The notes below the pieces were generated by a model. The model did no database searches. It saw only the letters and a program-made list of their open reading frames with translations, and was not told the origin of the DNA. DNA of 64,000 bases from Sphingomonas sp. PP-CC-1A-547. Lineage in GTDB: Bacteria > Pseudomonadota > Alphaproteobacteria > Sphingomonadales > Sphingomonadaceae. Location: contig NZ_RAPZ01000012.1 of assembly GCF_003610375.1 (NCBI RefSeq), forward strand, positions 124,001 to 188,000, written 5' to 3'. Made by a program: the position numbers and the translations under genes. Positions 7,810 to 16,964 of this stretch are shown piece by piece; the first letter of the stretch is position 1; the number at the start of each line of letters is the position of its first letter.

Positions 7810-8679
7810 TCAGCCGCCTGCGCTCAGGTTCACTGCTGCGTACTTGCCGCGACGATCGACCTCGAGCTCGAACTCGAGCTTGTCGCCCTCGTTCAGCGTC
7901 GACATGCCGGCGCGCTCGACGGCCGAGATGTGGACGAATGCGTCAGGCTGTCCATCGTCGCGCTGGATAAAGCCGAAGCCCTTCATCGCGTTGAAGAACT
8001 TGACCGTACCAGTCGCCTTCTCGCCGGTGAGCTGACGCTGTGCGCCACCTGCACCACCGTCACGGTCGCGATCGCCACCACGGGGTGCGCCCGGGCCGGC
8101 ATCACGGTCACGCGGCGGGCCGCGATCGGTGACGGCCATCGGCTCGCCATCGATCTTGAGGTCGGTTGCCGAGATACGGCCGCCGCGATCGACGAGCGTG
8201 AAGCCGAGCGGCTGACCCTCGGCGAGAGCAACCATGCCGGCCTGCTCGACGGCGCTGATGTGGACGAACACGTCCTCGCCGCCGTCATCGCGAACGACGA
8301 AGCCGAAGCCCTTCTGCGCGTTGAAGAACTTTACGACGCCCGTGCCTTCGCCGACGACCTGGGGAGGCATGCCGCGACCACCGCCGCCGCCGCCACCGCC
8401 CGAGAAGCCGCCGCCACCGCCGCCGCCGCGGTAACCACCGCCGCCGCCGCCGCTGCCGCCACCGAAGCTGCTGCCGCCGCCGTAGCTGCTGCCACCGCCG
8501 CCACCGTAGCTCGAGCCACCGCCGCCGCCATAGCTGCTACCGCCGCCGCCGCCGAACCGATCGCCGCCACCGCCAAAGCTGCTGCCGCCGCCGAACTCGT
8601 TGTCGCCGCCGCCGAAGCTGTCGCGCTTGTCGCGGCCACGCCCGCCACGGTTCCCGCGGCCACCTTTATCGAAACCCAT
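7810..8679 (-). CDS. Two-domain cold-shock protein with Gly-rich N-terminus
   Basis: The 289-residue protein has a basic start (MGFDKGGRGNRGGRGRDK), a Gly/Ser/Tyr-rich low-complexity stretch at about residues 22-103 with repeated SSYGGG and SFGGG units, and two cold-shock domains at about 112-176 and 222-286. Each domain has RNP1 KGFGF and RNP2 (D)VFVH or AFVH. A charged RD/GG linker joins them. Such domains bind single-stranded RNA and DNA. Two cold-shock domains in one chain are common in alphaproteobacteria, but the long RGG/GSY tail is unusual. The start is the ATG at 8679; an upstream in-frame extension reads as shadow. Confidence 0.9.
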   Translation of the reverse strand: MGFDKGGRGNRGGRGRDKRDSFGGGDNEFGGGSSFGGGGDRFGGGGGSSYGGGGGSSYGGGGGSSYGGGSSFGGGSGGGGGGYRGGGGGGGFSGGGGGGGGRGMPPQVVGEGTGVVKFFNAQKGFGFVVRDDGGEDVFVHISAVEQAGMVALAEGQPLGFTLVDRGGRISATDLKIDGEPMAVTDRGPPRDRDAGPGAPRGGDRDRDGGAGGAQRQLTGEKATGTVKFFNAMKGFGFIQRDDGQPDAFVHISAVERAGMSTLNEGDKLEFELEVDRRGKYAAVNLSAGG

Positions 8680-8981
8680 AAGCTCTGTTCGTCTTCCCGG
8701 TTCGCCCGCAAATTTCTCAAAACCCTTGTGCCGGACGACGAACGCAGGTTTTCCAGCGCGAAACCTTTTGCGCCTTGAGGGGACCCTTAGCGCAAAATAC
8801 AAGCCGTCGCGAATAGATTCTGATCCGAGGGCGCTCGATTTGGATCGATACTGGCGCAAGTGTCGCGCGCCAGCCACGACTCGTCGCATCGACGATCGCA
8901 AAGCCTTCTTGTCGCCTGATTCGGATCGGTGACGCATATAGAGGCATTGAGCGTTAAGCTTCGGGCGGCTACGGCCGGCGC
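8680..8981. promoter_or_regulatory. Divergent control region, cold-shock gene and rnd
   Basis: This 302-base gap holds the start regions of two divergent genes and no credible gene of its own. It is long enough to give the cold-shock gene an extended 5' leader, as in cspA-type mRNAs whose leader senses temperature. I see no strong hairpin or motif that proves this. Confidence 0.4.
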
Positions 8982-9602
8982 ATGACAGTTCATCTCCACG
9001 AAGGCGACATTCCCGCCGACCTGTTCGCGGCCGGCGCCGCGATCGCCGTCGATACCGAGACGATGGGGCTGATCACGCCCCGCGACCGGTTGTGCCTCGT
9101 CCAGCTTTCCGATGGCGGCCCCGACGAGCACCTCGTCCGATTCGCCGCAGGTGCCGGTTACGACGCACCAAACCTGAAGGCCCTGCTGGCCGATCCGGCA
9201 CGCGTGAAGCTCTATCATTTCGGCCGGTTCGATATCGCCGCGGTTCAATATTATCTCGGCGTCGTCGCGGCACCGGTATATTGCACCAAGATCGCCTCGC
9301 GGCTGGTGCGGACCTACACCGATCGTCACGGCCTCAAGGAAATCGTGCGCGAACTGCTCGGCCAGGACATCTCGAAGCAGCAGCAGTCGTCGGACTGGGG
9401 CAGCCCCGAACTGTCCGAGGCGCAGAAGGATTACGCGGCGTCGGACGTGCGCTTTCTCCACCGGCTGCGGACCGAGCTCGACAAGCGATTGATTCGCGAA
9501 GGCCGGATGGAGCTCGCGCAGGCGTGCTTCGACTTCCTGCCGACTCGTGCCGCGCTCGACATCGCCGGCTGGCCCGAAATCGACATTTTCGCACACGCTT
9601 GA
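8982..9602 (+). CDS. rnd: Ribonuclease D (DEDDy exonuclease), short form
   Basis: The 206-residue protein has the DEDDy 3'-5' exonuclease motifs: D24-T-E26 (AVDTETMGL), D84 (HFGRFDIAA) and Y151...D155 (YAASDVRFL). It lacks the C-terminal HRDC domains of E. coli RNase D, as is usual in alphaproteobacteria. The likely role is trimming of structured RNA 3' ends in the cytosol. Its TGA overlaps the ATG of lptC by one base (TGATG), so it heads the rnd-lptC-lptA-lptB unit. Confidence 0.9.
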   Translation: MTVHLHEGDIPADLFAAGAAIAVDTETMGLITPRDRLCLVQLSDGGPDEHLVRFAAGAGYDAPNLKALLADPARVKLYHFGRFDIAAVQYYLGVVAAPVYCTKIASRLVRTYTDRHGLKEIVRELLGQDISKQQQSSDWGSPELSEAQKDYAASDVRFLHRLRTELDKRLIREGRMELAQACFDFLPTRAALDIAGWPEIDIFAHA

Positions 9603-10255
9603 TGGACGTTCCGCCCCCCTCACCCGTCGCCCGTCGCGTCCGTAGCGCGCGACAGGACTGGGCCGCGCCGGGCGGCAGCCACGATCGGTTCGTGGCGATC
9701 GCCCGCGTCGGCCTGCCGACCGCGATCGGCGTGCTGGCGGCGTTCCTGGTGATGGCGCCGCTGACGGCGGGCGGCGACGTGTCGTTCCTGCTCGACAAGA
9801 ACAAGGTCGACGTCGCGCAGGAGCGGATGAAGACGCAGGTGGCGCGCTATCGCGGTGAGGACACGAAGGGCCAGGCGTTCACGCTCGACGCGGCCTCGGC
9901 GATCCAGAAGAGCTCGGCCGAGCCGATCGTCCAGCTCAACCAGCTCGCCGCACAGATCCAGCTGACCGACGGCCCCGCCAACATCAAGGCGAACACCGGT
10001 CGCTACGACATGGATACCGAGAAGGTGCAGCTGTTCGGCCCGCTGAACGCCACTGCGGCGGGCGGCTACGACCTGAAGACCACCAACGCGACGATCGACA
10101 TGAAGGCGCGCACGCTCGAAAGCGGCGGGGCGGCGACCGGCACCGTCCAGCAGGGGACGTTCAGCGCGAACAAGCTGCGCGCGAACCTGGAAGAGCGGAC
10201 CGTGACGCTCGATGGCAATGCGCGCTTGCGGATCATCCCCAGAGGGCCGAAATAG
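9602..10255 (+). CDS. lptC: LPS export system protein LptC
   Basis: The 217-residue protein has a short cytoplasmic start, one membrane segment (about residues 31-52) and a periplasmic beta-jellyroll with repeated strand patterns (FTLDAASAIQKSS, NIKANTGRYDMDTEKVQLFG, LRANLEERTVTLDGNARL). LptC receives lipopolysaccharide or the equivalent glycolipid from LptB2FG and hands it to LptA. It lies directly upstream of lptA, five bases apart, and the context makes the assignment firm despite low sequence conservation. Confidence 0.88.
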   Translation: MDVPPPSPVARRVRSARQDWAAPGGSHDRFVAIARVGLPTAIGVLAAFLVMAPLTAGGDVSFLLDKNKVDVAQERMKTQVARYRGEDTKGQAFTLDAASAIQKSSAEPIVQLNQLAAQIQLTDGPANIKANTGRYDMDTEKVQLFGPLNATAAGGYDLKTTNATIDMKARTLESGGAATGTVQQGTFSANKLRANLEERTVTLDGNARLRIIPRGPK

Positions 10256-10260
10256 CCGCC

Positions 10261-10809
10261 ATGCGCGCTCCCCACATCCTTGCAGCCCTGTCTGCCGTTC
10301 TGCTCTCCACGACCGCGGTCGCGCAGCAACCGCACAACTCCAACGCCCCGATCAATTTCGGTGCGGATCATATCGAGCTTCAGGACAAGGCGAACCGCGC
10401 GATCCTGTCGGGCAACGTCGCGGTCAAGCAGGCCGAGATGACGCTGAACTCGGCGCGAATGACGGTCGCCTACACCGGCCAGGTGATCGGCGGGAACCCG
10501 CAGGTGTCGCGGCTCGACGCGTCGGGCGGCGTGATCGTCAAGCGTCCCGACCAGACGGCCAGAAGCCAGTACGCGATCTACGATCTCAACCGGCGCGTCA
10601 TCACGATGCTCGGTGCGGTGACGCTGACGCAGGCGGGTAACACCGTGAACGGCGGGCGCCTGACGATGAACCTCGACACCGGGCGGTCGGTGATCGACGG
10701 GTCATCGGTTGCAGGTGGCAGCGCGGGCGGATCGGCAGCAAGCGGTGGCACGGTTACGCAGACCGGCGGCCGCGTGACCGGCACCTTCTCGGTCCCCAAG
10801 CGCAACTGA
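10261..10809 (+). CDS. lptA: LPS transport periplasmic protein LptA
   Basis: The 182-residue protein has a signal peptide (MRAPHILAALSAVLLSTTAVAQ) and an OstA/LptA fold with the pattern INFGADHIELQDKANRAILSGNV. It would form the periplasmic bridge that carries lipopolysaccharide from LptC to LptD. The C-terminal 45 residues are rich in Gly, Ser and Thr and probably flexible. It sits between lptC and lptB. Confidence 0.9.
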   Translation: MRAPHILAALSAVLLSTTAVAQQPHNSNAPINFGADHIELQDKANRAILSGNVAVKQAEMTLNSARMTVAYTGQVIGGNPQVSRLDASGGVIVKRPDQTARSQYAIYDLNRRVITMLGAVTLTQAGNTVNGGRLTMNLDTGRSVIDGSSVAGGSAGGSAASGGTVTQTGGRVTGTFSVPKRN

Positions 10810-10943
10810 GCGCGTGAGCATGTCGCGAGGGCTTCCCTCAGACGGCGCGCTCCTGCATGTTTCCTGCCAATCGTCTGCCGAGCGTTCGGCGGCACCATTC
10901 ATGCCGAGTGTTCGGCGACTGATTATTGCGAGGGCCTGATCCC

Positions 10944-11726
10944 ATGGACGCCACCACGCTGCCCCCGATCGAGGACGTCGCCCCGATTTCCGAGCCTCCG
11001 GTGAACAACGGGCTCCAGGTCGTCTCGATCGCCAAGTCGTACGACAAGCGCGTCGTTCTGACCGACGTCTCGGTGTCGGTCGGTCGTGGTGAAGTCGTCG
11101 GGCTGCTCGGGCCGAACGGCGCGGGCAAGACGACGTGCTTCTACTCGGTGATGGGCTTGGTGAAGCCGGATTCGGGCCGCATCATGCTCGACGGCGAGGA
11201 CATCACGAAGCTGCCGATGTACCGGCGCGCGATCCTGGGCCTGGGCTATCTGCCGCAGGAGACGTCGATCTTTCGCGGGCTGACGATAGAGAAGAACATC
11301 CTCACCGTGCTGGAGCTGTCCGAGCCGGACAAGGCGGCGCGGCAACGCAAGCTCGACACGCTGCTGGAGGAGTTCGGTTTGACTCGGCTCCGTGCTGCAC
11401 CGGCGATGGCGCTGTCGGGTGGCGAGCGGCGACGGGCGGAAATCGCCCGCGCGCTGGCGGCGGATCCGTCGATCATGCTGCTCGACGAGCCGTTCGCCGG
11501 CATCGATCCGATCTCGATCGCCGACATCCGCGATCTGGTGAAGGACCTCAAGCGCCGCGACATCGGCGTGCTGATCACCGACCACAACGTTCGCGAGACG
11601 CTGGAGATCGTCGACCGCGCCTACATCATCTACGACGGCCGGGTGCTGTTCTCCGGCTCGCCCGAGGAACTGGTCGCGGATGCGAACGTCCGGCGCCTGT
11701 ATCTCGGCGAAGGCTTCTCGCTTTAA
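10944..11726 (+). CDS. lptB: LPS export ABC transporter ATP-binding protein LptB
   Basis: The 260-residue ATPase has Walker A GPNGAGKTT (about 56-64), the ABC signature LSGGERRR (158-165), Walker B IMLLDEP (177-183) and the switch His in LITDHNVRETL. It powers lipid extraction with LptF and LptG at the inner membrane. A 25-residue extension precedes the core compared with E. coli LptB. The gene is 134 bases after lptA; the gap contains hairpin-forming CCGAG/CTCGG-like words but no clear terminator. Confidence 0.95.
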   Translation: MDATTLPPIEDVAPISEPPVNNGLQVVSIAKSYDKRVVLTDVSVSVGRGEVVGLLGPNGAGKTTCFYSVMGLVKPDSGRIMLDGEDITKLPMYRRAILGLGYLPQETSIFRGLTIEKNILTVLELSEPDKAARQRKLDTLLEEFGLTRLRAAPAMALSGGERRRAEIARALAADPSIMLLDEPFAGIDPISIADIRDLVKDLKRRDIGVLITDHNVRETLEIVDRAYIIYDGRVLFSGSPEELVADANVRRLYLGEGFSL

Positions 11727-11750
11727 CCCGATGGATACGCCCCTTTCTCC

Positions 11751-11820
11751 GTTCGCCCTGAGCGAAGTCGAAGGGCTGCCGCGCGAGCCGGTGCTTCGAC
11801 TTCGCTCAGCACGAACGGAA
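11751..11820. repeat. Palindromic repeat between lptB and rpoN
   Basis: CGTTCGCCCTGAGCGAAGTCGAAG at 11751-11774 is answered by CTTCGACTTCGCTCAGCACGAACG at 11795-11818, leaving a 20-base loop. The repeat sits inside a same-strand gene series and may attenuate or process the transcript between lptB and rpoN. Confidence 0.75.
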
Positions 11821-11828
11821 GAGGTGTC

Positions 11829-13328
11829 ATGAGCCTCGCCCCTCGCCTGGACATCCGCCAGTCGCAATCGCTGGTGATGACCCCGCAGCTCCAGCAGGCG
11901 ATCAAGCTGCTGGCATTGTCGAACCTGGAGATCGAGGGATTCATCGCCGAGGAAGTCGAGCGCAACCCGTTGCTCGAAGCCAGCGCTGCCGAGGATAACG
12001 ACGCACCCGACCGCGAGCCCGTCCCCGAAGTCCGCGATGAACGCGTCGCAGCCGACGAACTCGTTTCCGGCACCGGCGCAGGCGACGAACCGACGCTCGA
12101 CGTCGACTACGCCACCGAAAGCCACCAGCAGGACAGCGTCGCCGACGGCGGCAGCGGGATGGACGGCGCGCTGTCGATGACCGGCGCGAGCGCGGGGGGA
12201 GCGGGCGGTGAAGACGGCCCCGATCTCGACGCGTTCGCGGATATCAGCCTCAGCCTCGCGGACCACCTGCTCGCACAGGCCGGGCCGGCGATCCCTCGCG
12301 AGGACGCCTTCATCGCTGCGCACCTGATCGACCAGATCGACGAGGCGGGATACCTGACCGTGTCGCTGCTCGACATCGCCAACCGGCTCGGCGTGCCGCT
12401 GGTGCGTGTCGAGGGGGTGCTCGCGACGATCCAGACGTTCGATCCGACCGGCGTCGGCGCGCGCGATCTTTCAGAGTGCCTCGCGTTGCAGGCGAAAGAA
12501 GCCGATCGCTACGATCCGTGCATGGCGCGGTTGATCGACAACCTCGACCTGCTTGCGCGCGGCGAACTGACGCGGTTGAAGCGGATGTGCGATGTCGACG
12601 ACGAGGACATGGCCGACATGATCCGCGAACTGCGCGGTTATGATCCGAAGCCGGGGTGCCGCTATGGGGGCGAGCCGGCGCAGTCGGTGACGCCGGACCT
12701 GTTCGTGGCGCGGACCAAGGCGGGCTGGGCGATCGAGATCAACGCCTCCACGCTGCCGCGTGTGCTGGTGAATCGCAGCTATTACACCGAATTGTCGGGC
12801 GGGCAGCAGGACAAGGCGTCGAAGGCTTGGCTGTCGGATTGCCTCGCGAGCGCGAACTGGCTGGTGAAGGCGCTCGACCAGCGCCAGCGGACGATCATCA
12901 AGGTCGCGACCGAGATCGTGAAGCAGCAGGAGGCGTTCTTCCTGAAGGGCGTCGCGCATTTGCGGCCGCTGACGCTGCGCCAGGTGGCGGACGCGATCGA
13001 GATGCACGAATCGACCGTCAGCCGGGTCACGAGCAACAAATACGTGTCGTGCGCACGCGGGCTGTACGAACTGAAATACTTCTTCACGAGCGCGATCCAG
13101 TCCGCGGACGGCGGCGAGGCGGTATCGGCGCAGGCGGTGAAGTCGGCGATTCGGGCGCTGATCGATACCGAGGGTGCGAAGATCTTGTCGGATGACACGC
13201 TAGTGGAGTTACTTAACGGCAAAGGCTTCGACATCGCGCGCAGGACCGTCGCCAAGTACCGCGAAGCCTTGGGCATCGGAAGCTCCGTACAACGCCGCCG
13301 GGCCCGTACATTAGAGGGCGCCGGCTAG
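11829..13328 (+). CDS. rpoN: RNA polymerase sigma-54 factor RpoN
   Basis: The 499-residue protein has the Gln-rich activator-contact region I (RQSQSLVMTPQLQQAIKLL), an acidic region II (about 55-130), the core-binding domain, a helix-turn-helix at about 395-415 (LRQVADAIEMHESTVSRVT) and the RpoN box ARRTVAKYRE at 470-479, which reads the -24 promoter element. It directs enhancer-dependent transcription. GAGG lies upstream of the ATG. No activator of the NtrC type is encoded in this window. Confidence 0.96.
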   Translation: MSLAPRLDIRQSQSLVMTPQLQQAIKLLALSNLEIEGFIAEEVERNPLLEASAAEDNDAPDREPVPEVRDERVAADELVSGTGAGDEPTLDVDYATESHQQDSVADGGSGMDGALSMTGASAGGAGGEDGPDLDAFADISLSLADHLLAQAGPAIPREDAFIAAHLIDQIDEAGYLTVSLLDIANRLGVPLVRVEGVLATIQTFDPTGVGARDLSECLALQAKEADRYDPCMARLIDNLDLLARGELTRLKRMCDVDDEDMADMIRELRGYDPKPGCRYGGEPAQSVTPDLFVARTKAGWAIEINASTLPRVLVNRSYYTELSGGQQDKASKAWLSDCLASANWLVKALDQRQRTIIKVATEIVKQQEAFFLKGVAHLRPLTLRQVADAIEMHESTVSRVTSNKYVSCARGLYELKYFFTSAIQSADGGEAVSAQAVKSAIRALIDTEGAKILSDDTLVELLNGKGFDIARRTVAKYREALGIGSSVQRRRARTLEGAG

Positions 13329-13389
13329 ACTTGCCTTTCCTTGATATGGGCCTAGCGTCGGGTTTGTCATCTCGGGGGGGCCCAAAACG

Positions 13390-14781
13390 ATGTACGACCA
13401 AGCCATACGCGACGTAGGCGCTATAGACGCTGAGCCAACGATACTTCAGGCGACGGAGCCCGATGGCGCGCCGCGTATCGCGGTTCTCGACATCCTCCGG
13501 GGGATCGCGATCCTGGGCATCTTGTTCATGAACATCAACGACATGGGCGGCTCGCTCTGGGCGATGTTCGGCGATTTTCGGAATCTTGGCTGGACCCACG
13601 CCGACCAGGTCGCGTGGTGGCTCCGCGAAGTGATCGCGAACGGCACCGCGCGCTGCATGCTCGAACTGCTGTTCGGCGCGGGGATGGTGATCCTCACCGA
13701 TCGCGCCGCACTCAGCCTCGGCAAGCGAGTCGTGATGAAGCGCTATTATCTCCGCAACGTGCTGCTGCTCGGGTTCGGCGTCGTCCACCTCTTCATCCTG
13801 TTGTGGCCCGGCGACATCCTCCACAGCTATGCGATCGCCGCGTTGGCCGCGTTCCTGTTCCGGCGCATGCGCCCGCGCTGGCTGATCACGATCGGTCTGG
13901 TCGCCGCCGTCGCGCAATTCGGTGGCGCAGGATATTTCGCCTATTACCAGCCGCTCCAGGAGCGATCGCAGGTCGCTGCGGTCAACAAGGCGCTTGCGGC
14001 AGGTCGCCCCGTAACCGCGGACGATCGAAAACTGCTCGCCAAGGCCGCAACCGACGACGCCAAGCGCGCGAAGAGCAAGGCCGAAAGCCATGCGAAAATC
14101 GTCGCGGAGGACAAGGCGCGTACCGGCAGTTTCGCGACTTGGGCCGCGATGCAGTGGAGCGTCACGGTCACGCTCCAGTCGCAGGGGTTCGAGCTGATCG
14201 TCTTCTGGGAAGCCGTCAGCGTGATGCTGATCGGGGCCGCACTCTACAAGCTCGGCATCCTGCAAGGCTTGCGGTCGCGCGGATTCTACCTGCGCATGAC
14301 TCTGATCGCCTATGCGGTCGCCATTCCGCTGCGCATCATTGGCGCGATCGAGCAGACGCGGTTCGACGATGCGCCGAAGACGATGTGGGCAACCGTCGAA
14401 GTCGCGCGCGAGGCGATGACGCTCGGCCATGTCGGCGCGGTATGCCTGCTGCTCGGCACGGGGTTCGGTGCCACGCTGTTGCGACCGTTCATCGCGGCCG
14501 GGCGGACCGCGCTGTCGATCTACATCCTGCAGACGATCATCTGCCTGTGGATCCTGTTCCCGCCGTTCGGCCTTGCCCTGTACGGCACGCTCGGTTGGGC
14601 CGGGCTCATGGCGACCGCGCTGGCGATCAACATCGCGCTGTTGCTGCTCGCCAACGCCTATGTGCGGCGGTTCGATATCGCCCCGGTGGAATGGGCATGG
14701 CGCTCGCTGGTGGAGGGACGCGCGCTGCCGTGGCGCAAAGCGACGTTGCCGCCCTTCTCCGGAGAATTACGCCCGGCGTGA
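13390..14781 (+). CDS. DUF418 family membrane protein
   Basis: The 463-residue protein opens with RIAVLDILRGIAILGILFMNI, the signature of the DUF418/YeiB family, and has about 10-11 membrane segments. The DUF418 C-terminal block starts near FIAAGRTALSIYILQ. A charged cytoplasmic or periplasmic loop rich in Lys and Ala occurs at about residues 195-245. Members are related to acyltransferase-type membrane proteins, but the function is not established. The ribosome site is a GGGGGGG run before the ATG. Confidence 0.88.
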   Translation: MYDQAIRDVGAIDAEPTILQATEPDGAPRIAVLDILRGIAILGILFMNINDMGGSLWAMFGDFRNLGWTHADQVAWWLREVIANGTARCMLELLFGAGMVILTDRAALSLGKRVVMKRYYLRNVLLLGFGVVHLFILLWPGDILHSYAIAALAAFLFRRMRPRWLITIGLVAAVAQFGGAGYFAYYQPLQERSQVAAVNKALAAGRPVTADDRKLLAKAATDDAKRAKSKAESHAKIVAEDKARTGSFATWAAMQWSVTVTLQSQGFELIVFWEAVSVMLIGAALYKLGILQGLRSRGFYLRMTLIAYAVAIPLRIIGAIEQTRFDDAPKTMWATVEVAREAMTLGHVGAVCLLLGTGFGATLLRPFIAAGRTALSIYILQTIICLWILFPPFGLALYGTLGWAGLMATALAINIALLLLANAYVRRFDIAPVEWAWRSLVEGRALPWRKATLPPFSGELRPA

Positions 14782-14792
14782 GGTCCGAGGGC

Positions 14793-15791
14793 TCAGTCGT
14801 CCTCGTCCTCGAACCCCACGAGCGCAAGCGCGCGCGCCTTGACCTGGCGGGTCATGCACCAGTGGACCAGCGCATCCTCGCGGCCGTGCGTGACCCAGAC
14901 TTCACGTGGTGCGATCTCGGTGAGCGTAGCGATCAGTTCGTCCCAGTCGGCGTGATCGCTGAGGATCAGCGGGAGTTCGACGTTCTTCTGGCGTGCACGG
15001 CCCCGGACACGCATCCAGCCGCTCGCCATCGCGGTGATCGGGTCGGGCAGCCGCCGCGACCAGCGATCGTTGAGTGCACCCGGCGGGCACATCACGACAT
15101 GCCCCGCCATGTCCGCCTTCTTCGCATCGGCGACCGGCAGGAGTTCGCCAAGCCTCACGCCGTGCTCCGCGTACAGGTCGCAGAGACGTTGCAGCGCGCC
15201 GTGGATGTAGATCGGTGCCTCGTGGCCACGTTCGCGCAGTTCGGCGATCACGCGCTGCGCTTTGCCGAGCGCGTAGGCGCCGACGACGACGCAGCGATCG
15301 GGGTTGGCGTGCAGCGCTGCGATCAGCTTGTCGATCTCGTCGCCGGTGTCGGGGTGGCGGAACACGGGCAGGCCGAACGTCGCCTCGGTGATGAAGACGT
15401 CGCATTTGACGGGCTCGAACGGGGTGCAAGTAGGGTCGGCGCGGCGTTTGTAATCGCCCGAGACGACGATCCGTTCGCCGCGATAGTCGAGCACGATCTG
15501 TGCGGAGCCGAGGACGTGGCCGGCAGGGACGAAGCCAATGTCCACCTCTCCCATCCGGATGGTCTCACCGTACGCGACAGGGTGGCCGGCTTGCGGGCCG
15601 TAGCGCGCATCCATGATCGCGAGCGTCTCGGGTGTGGCCCAGACAGCTTCGTGGCCGCCGCGGGCGTGATCGGCGTGGCCGTGGGTGACGAGCGCCTTGG
15701 CGGTCGGGATCGAAGGGTCGATCCAGGCGTCGATCGGCTTGACGAGAATGCCGTGCGGATGCGGTTCGAGCCAGTCGCCAAGTTTTGCCAT
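14793..15791 (-). CDS. Ligase-associated DNA damage response exonuclease (MBL/beta-CASP)
   Basis: The 332-residue protein has the metallo-beta-lactamase motif HGHADH (H37, H39, D41, H42), PAGHVLGSAQI, SGDYKRR and the late LSDHADW and VTHGRED motifs of mRNA/DNA-processing beta-CASP nucleases. It belongs to the family found with the ATP-dependent ligase, DEXH helicase and PdeM, and probably trims damaged DNA ends. The ATG at 15791 is chosen; the longer open frame upstream runs into the signal peptidase control region. It converges with the DUF418 gene 11 bases away. Confidence 0.92.
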   Translation of the reverse strand: MAKLGDWLEPHPHGILVKPIDAWIDPSIPTAKALVTHGHADHARGGHEAVWATPETLAIMDARYGPQAGHPVAYGETIRMGEVDIGFVPAGHVLGSAQIVLDYRGERIVVSGDYKRRADPTCTPFEPVKCDVFITEATFGLPVFRHPDTGDEIDKLIAALHANPDRCVVVGAYALGKAQRVIAELRERGHEAPIYIHGALQRLCDLYAEHGVRLGELLPVADAKKADMAGHVVMCPPGALNDRWSRRLPDPITAMASGWMRVRGRARQKNVELPLILSDHADWDELIATLTEIAPREVWVTHGREDALVHWCMTRQVKARALALVGFEDEDD

Positions 15792-15882
15792 GCCAGTACT
15801 ACGCGTGAACCGGGTCCGCGGTGCCAGCATTGTCTCGCGCCCAGTGTCCCGTACGATGCGCGCGCTCACCGGGGGATGTCGC

Positions 15883-16821
15883 ATGAACGATACGTTAGAA
15901 GACTCGGTCGACCGGCGAAGCGTGCCAGCACGGGTAGGCGTCGCCGCGCTCAACCTGATCCTGCCCGGACTTGGGCTGATCCGCGTCGGAGATCGGCGCG
16001 GCGCGGCGCTGACTTTCATGGCGCAGTTCGCACTCGCCGCACTCGTGACGTTCGGGTTGGGGCACCTTCCCATCACAGGTTACGGTGTCGCGGTAGCGGC
16101 GCTGGTGCTGGTCATCGCGTTGTTCGGTGCCGTTTACGTCGTGCCGATCATGCTCACATGGCGCAAAAGCAGGCTTCGCGGCCCCAAACCTTGGTGGTCG
16201 CGCTGGTATGCGCTGGCGCTGATCGTCGTGGTCGTGCTGGGCCTTTGGGAACGCGTGCCGCCGATGATGCACCATTTCTACAAGCCGTTCTTCGCACCGT
16301 CCGACAGCATGGCGCCGACGATCGGCAGCGGTGATAAGTTCGTCGTCGACATGCGCTGGCGTGGGCCGCCGAAACGCGGCGCCGTGATCGTCTTCCAGGC
16401 GGCCGACAGCGTCCGGGTCAGTCGGATCGCGGCGATCTCGGGCGACAGGATCGCGATGCGCGCTGGCCTGCTGATCGTGAATGGGGGCGCGGTCGCGCAG
16501 CACACCGAAGGTAGGGTGATGGTCGACGATATCGAAGGCCGACATCCTGCAACGATTCTAACGGAACGCCTGCCGGGAGAGCGCTCCAGCCATCGCATAC
16601 TCGACACGGATACGTCGCTGTTTGACGACACGCGCGAGGTTACTGTTCCGCCGGGCCATATCTTCGTGCTCGGCGACAATCGCGATCGATCCGCCGACAG
16701 TCGCATGCCGGTCGAGCAACAGGGCGTCGGGATGGTGCCGGTCACGGCGATCATCGGAGAGGCGATGTATATTCACTGGAGCCGCGATCACGCGAAGATC
16801 GGCAACCGCCTCGACCGCTGA
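15883..16821 (+). CDS. Signal peptidase I-like protein, catalytic Lys position is Ser
   Basis: The 312-residue protein has two N-terminal membrane segments (about 43-90), a third at about 109-121, and an S26 domain. The nucleophile box is PSDSMAPTI (S142) and the C-terminal box GDNRDRSADSR (264-274) is intact. In the box that holds the general-base lysine (E. coli YIKRAVGLPGD) this protein reads VRVSRIAAISGD, with Ser at position 180 where Lys is expected. It may be an inactive or altered paralogue of LepB. The start follows a GGGGGA ribosome site at a six-base distance. Confidence 0.85.
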   Translation: MNDTLEDSVDRRSVPARVGVAALNLILPGLGLIRVGDRRGAALTFMAQFALAALVTFGLGHLPITGYGVAVAALVLVIALFGAVYVVPIMLTWRKSRLRGPKPWWSRWYALALIVVVVLGLWERVPPMMHHFYKPFFAPSDSMAPTIGSGDKFVVDMRWRGPPKRGAVIVFQAADSVRVSRIAAISGDRIAMRAGLLIVNGGAVAQHTEGRVMVDDIEGRHPATILTERLPGERSSHRILDTDTSLFDDTREVTVPPGHIFVLGDNRDRSADSRMPVEQQGVGMVPVTAIIGEAMYIHWSRDHAKIGNRLDR

Positions 16822-16856
16822 ATCGGGAAAAGGTGTCGGTAATCTAGCTCTTCGCT

Positions 16857-16957
16857 CTCTGGAAGCGAGGTTGGGGCGGGTCTGGTTCCGCTTGGTGGGG
16901 TGAGGGTGGCTCGAACGGGCCTACCCACCCCCAGCCTCTCCCTTTCAGGGGGGGAGA
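16857..16957. repeat. Degenerate copy of the CCCTCCC palindromic repeat
   Basis: The right arm CCTACCCACCCCCAGCCTCTCCC at 16920-16942 matches the element at 232-342 almost base for base; the left arm is worn. It lies between convergent genes. Confidence 0.6.
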
Positions 16958-16964
16958 AGAAGGG

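Noticed and set aside
7930-8778. Ala-rich plus-strand frame opposite the cold-shock gene
   Set aside because: It is the complement of the Gly-rich repeats, giving long Ala runs; the cold-shock domains on the minus strand are real.
13614-16334. 906-codon plus-strand open frame
   Set aside because: It crosses the DUF418 gene, the exonuclease gene on the other strand and the signal peptidase start; its Arg/Ala-rich protein is a high-G+C shadow.
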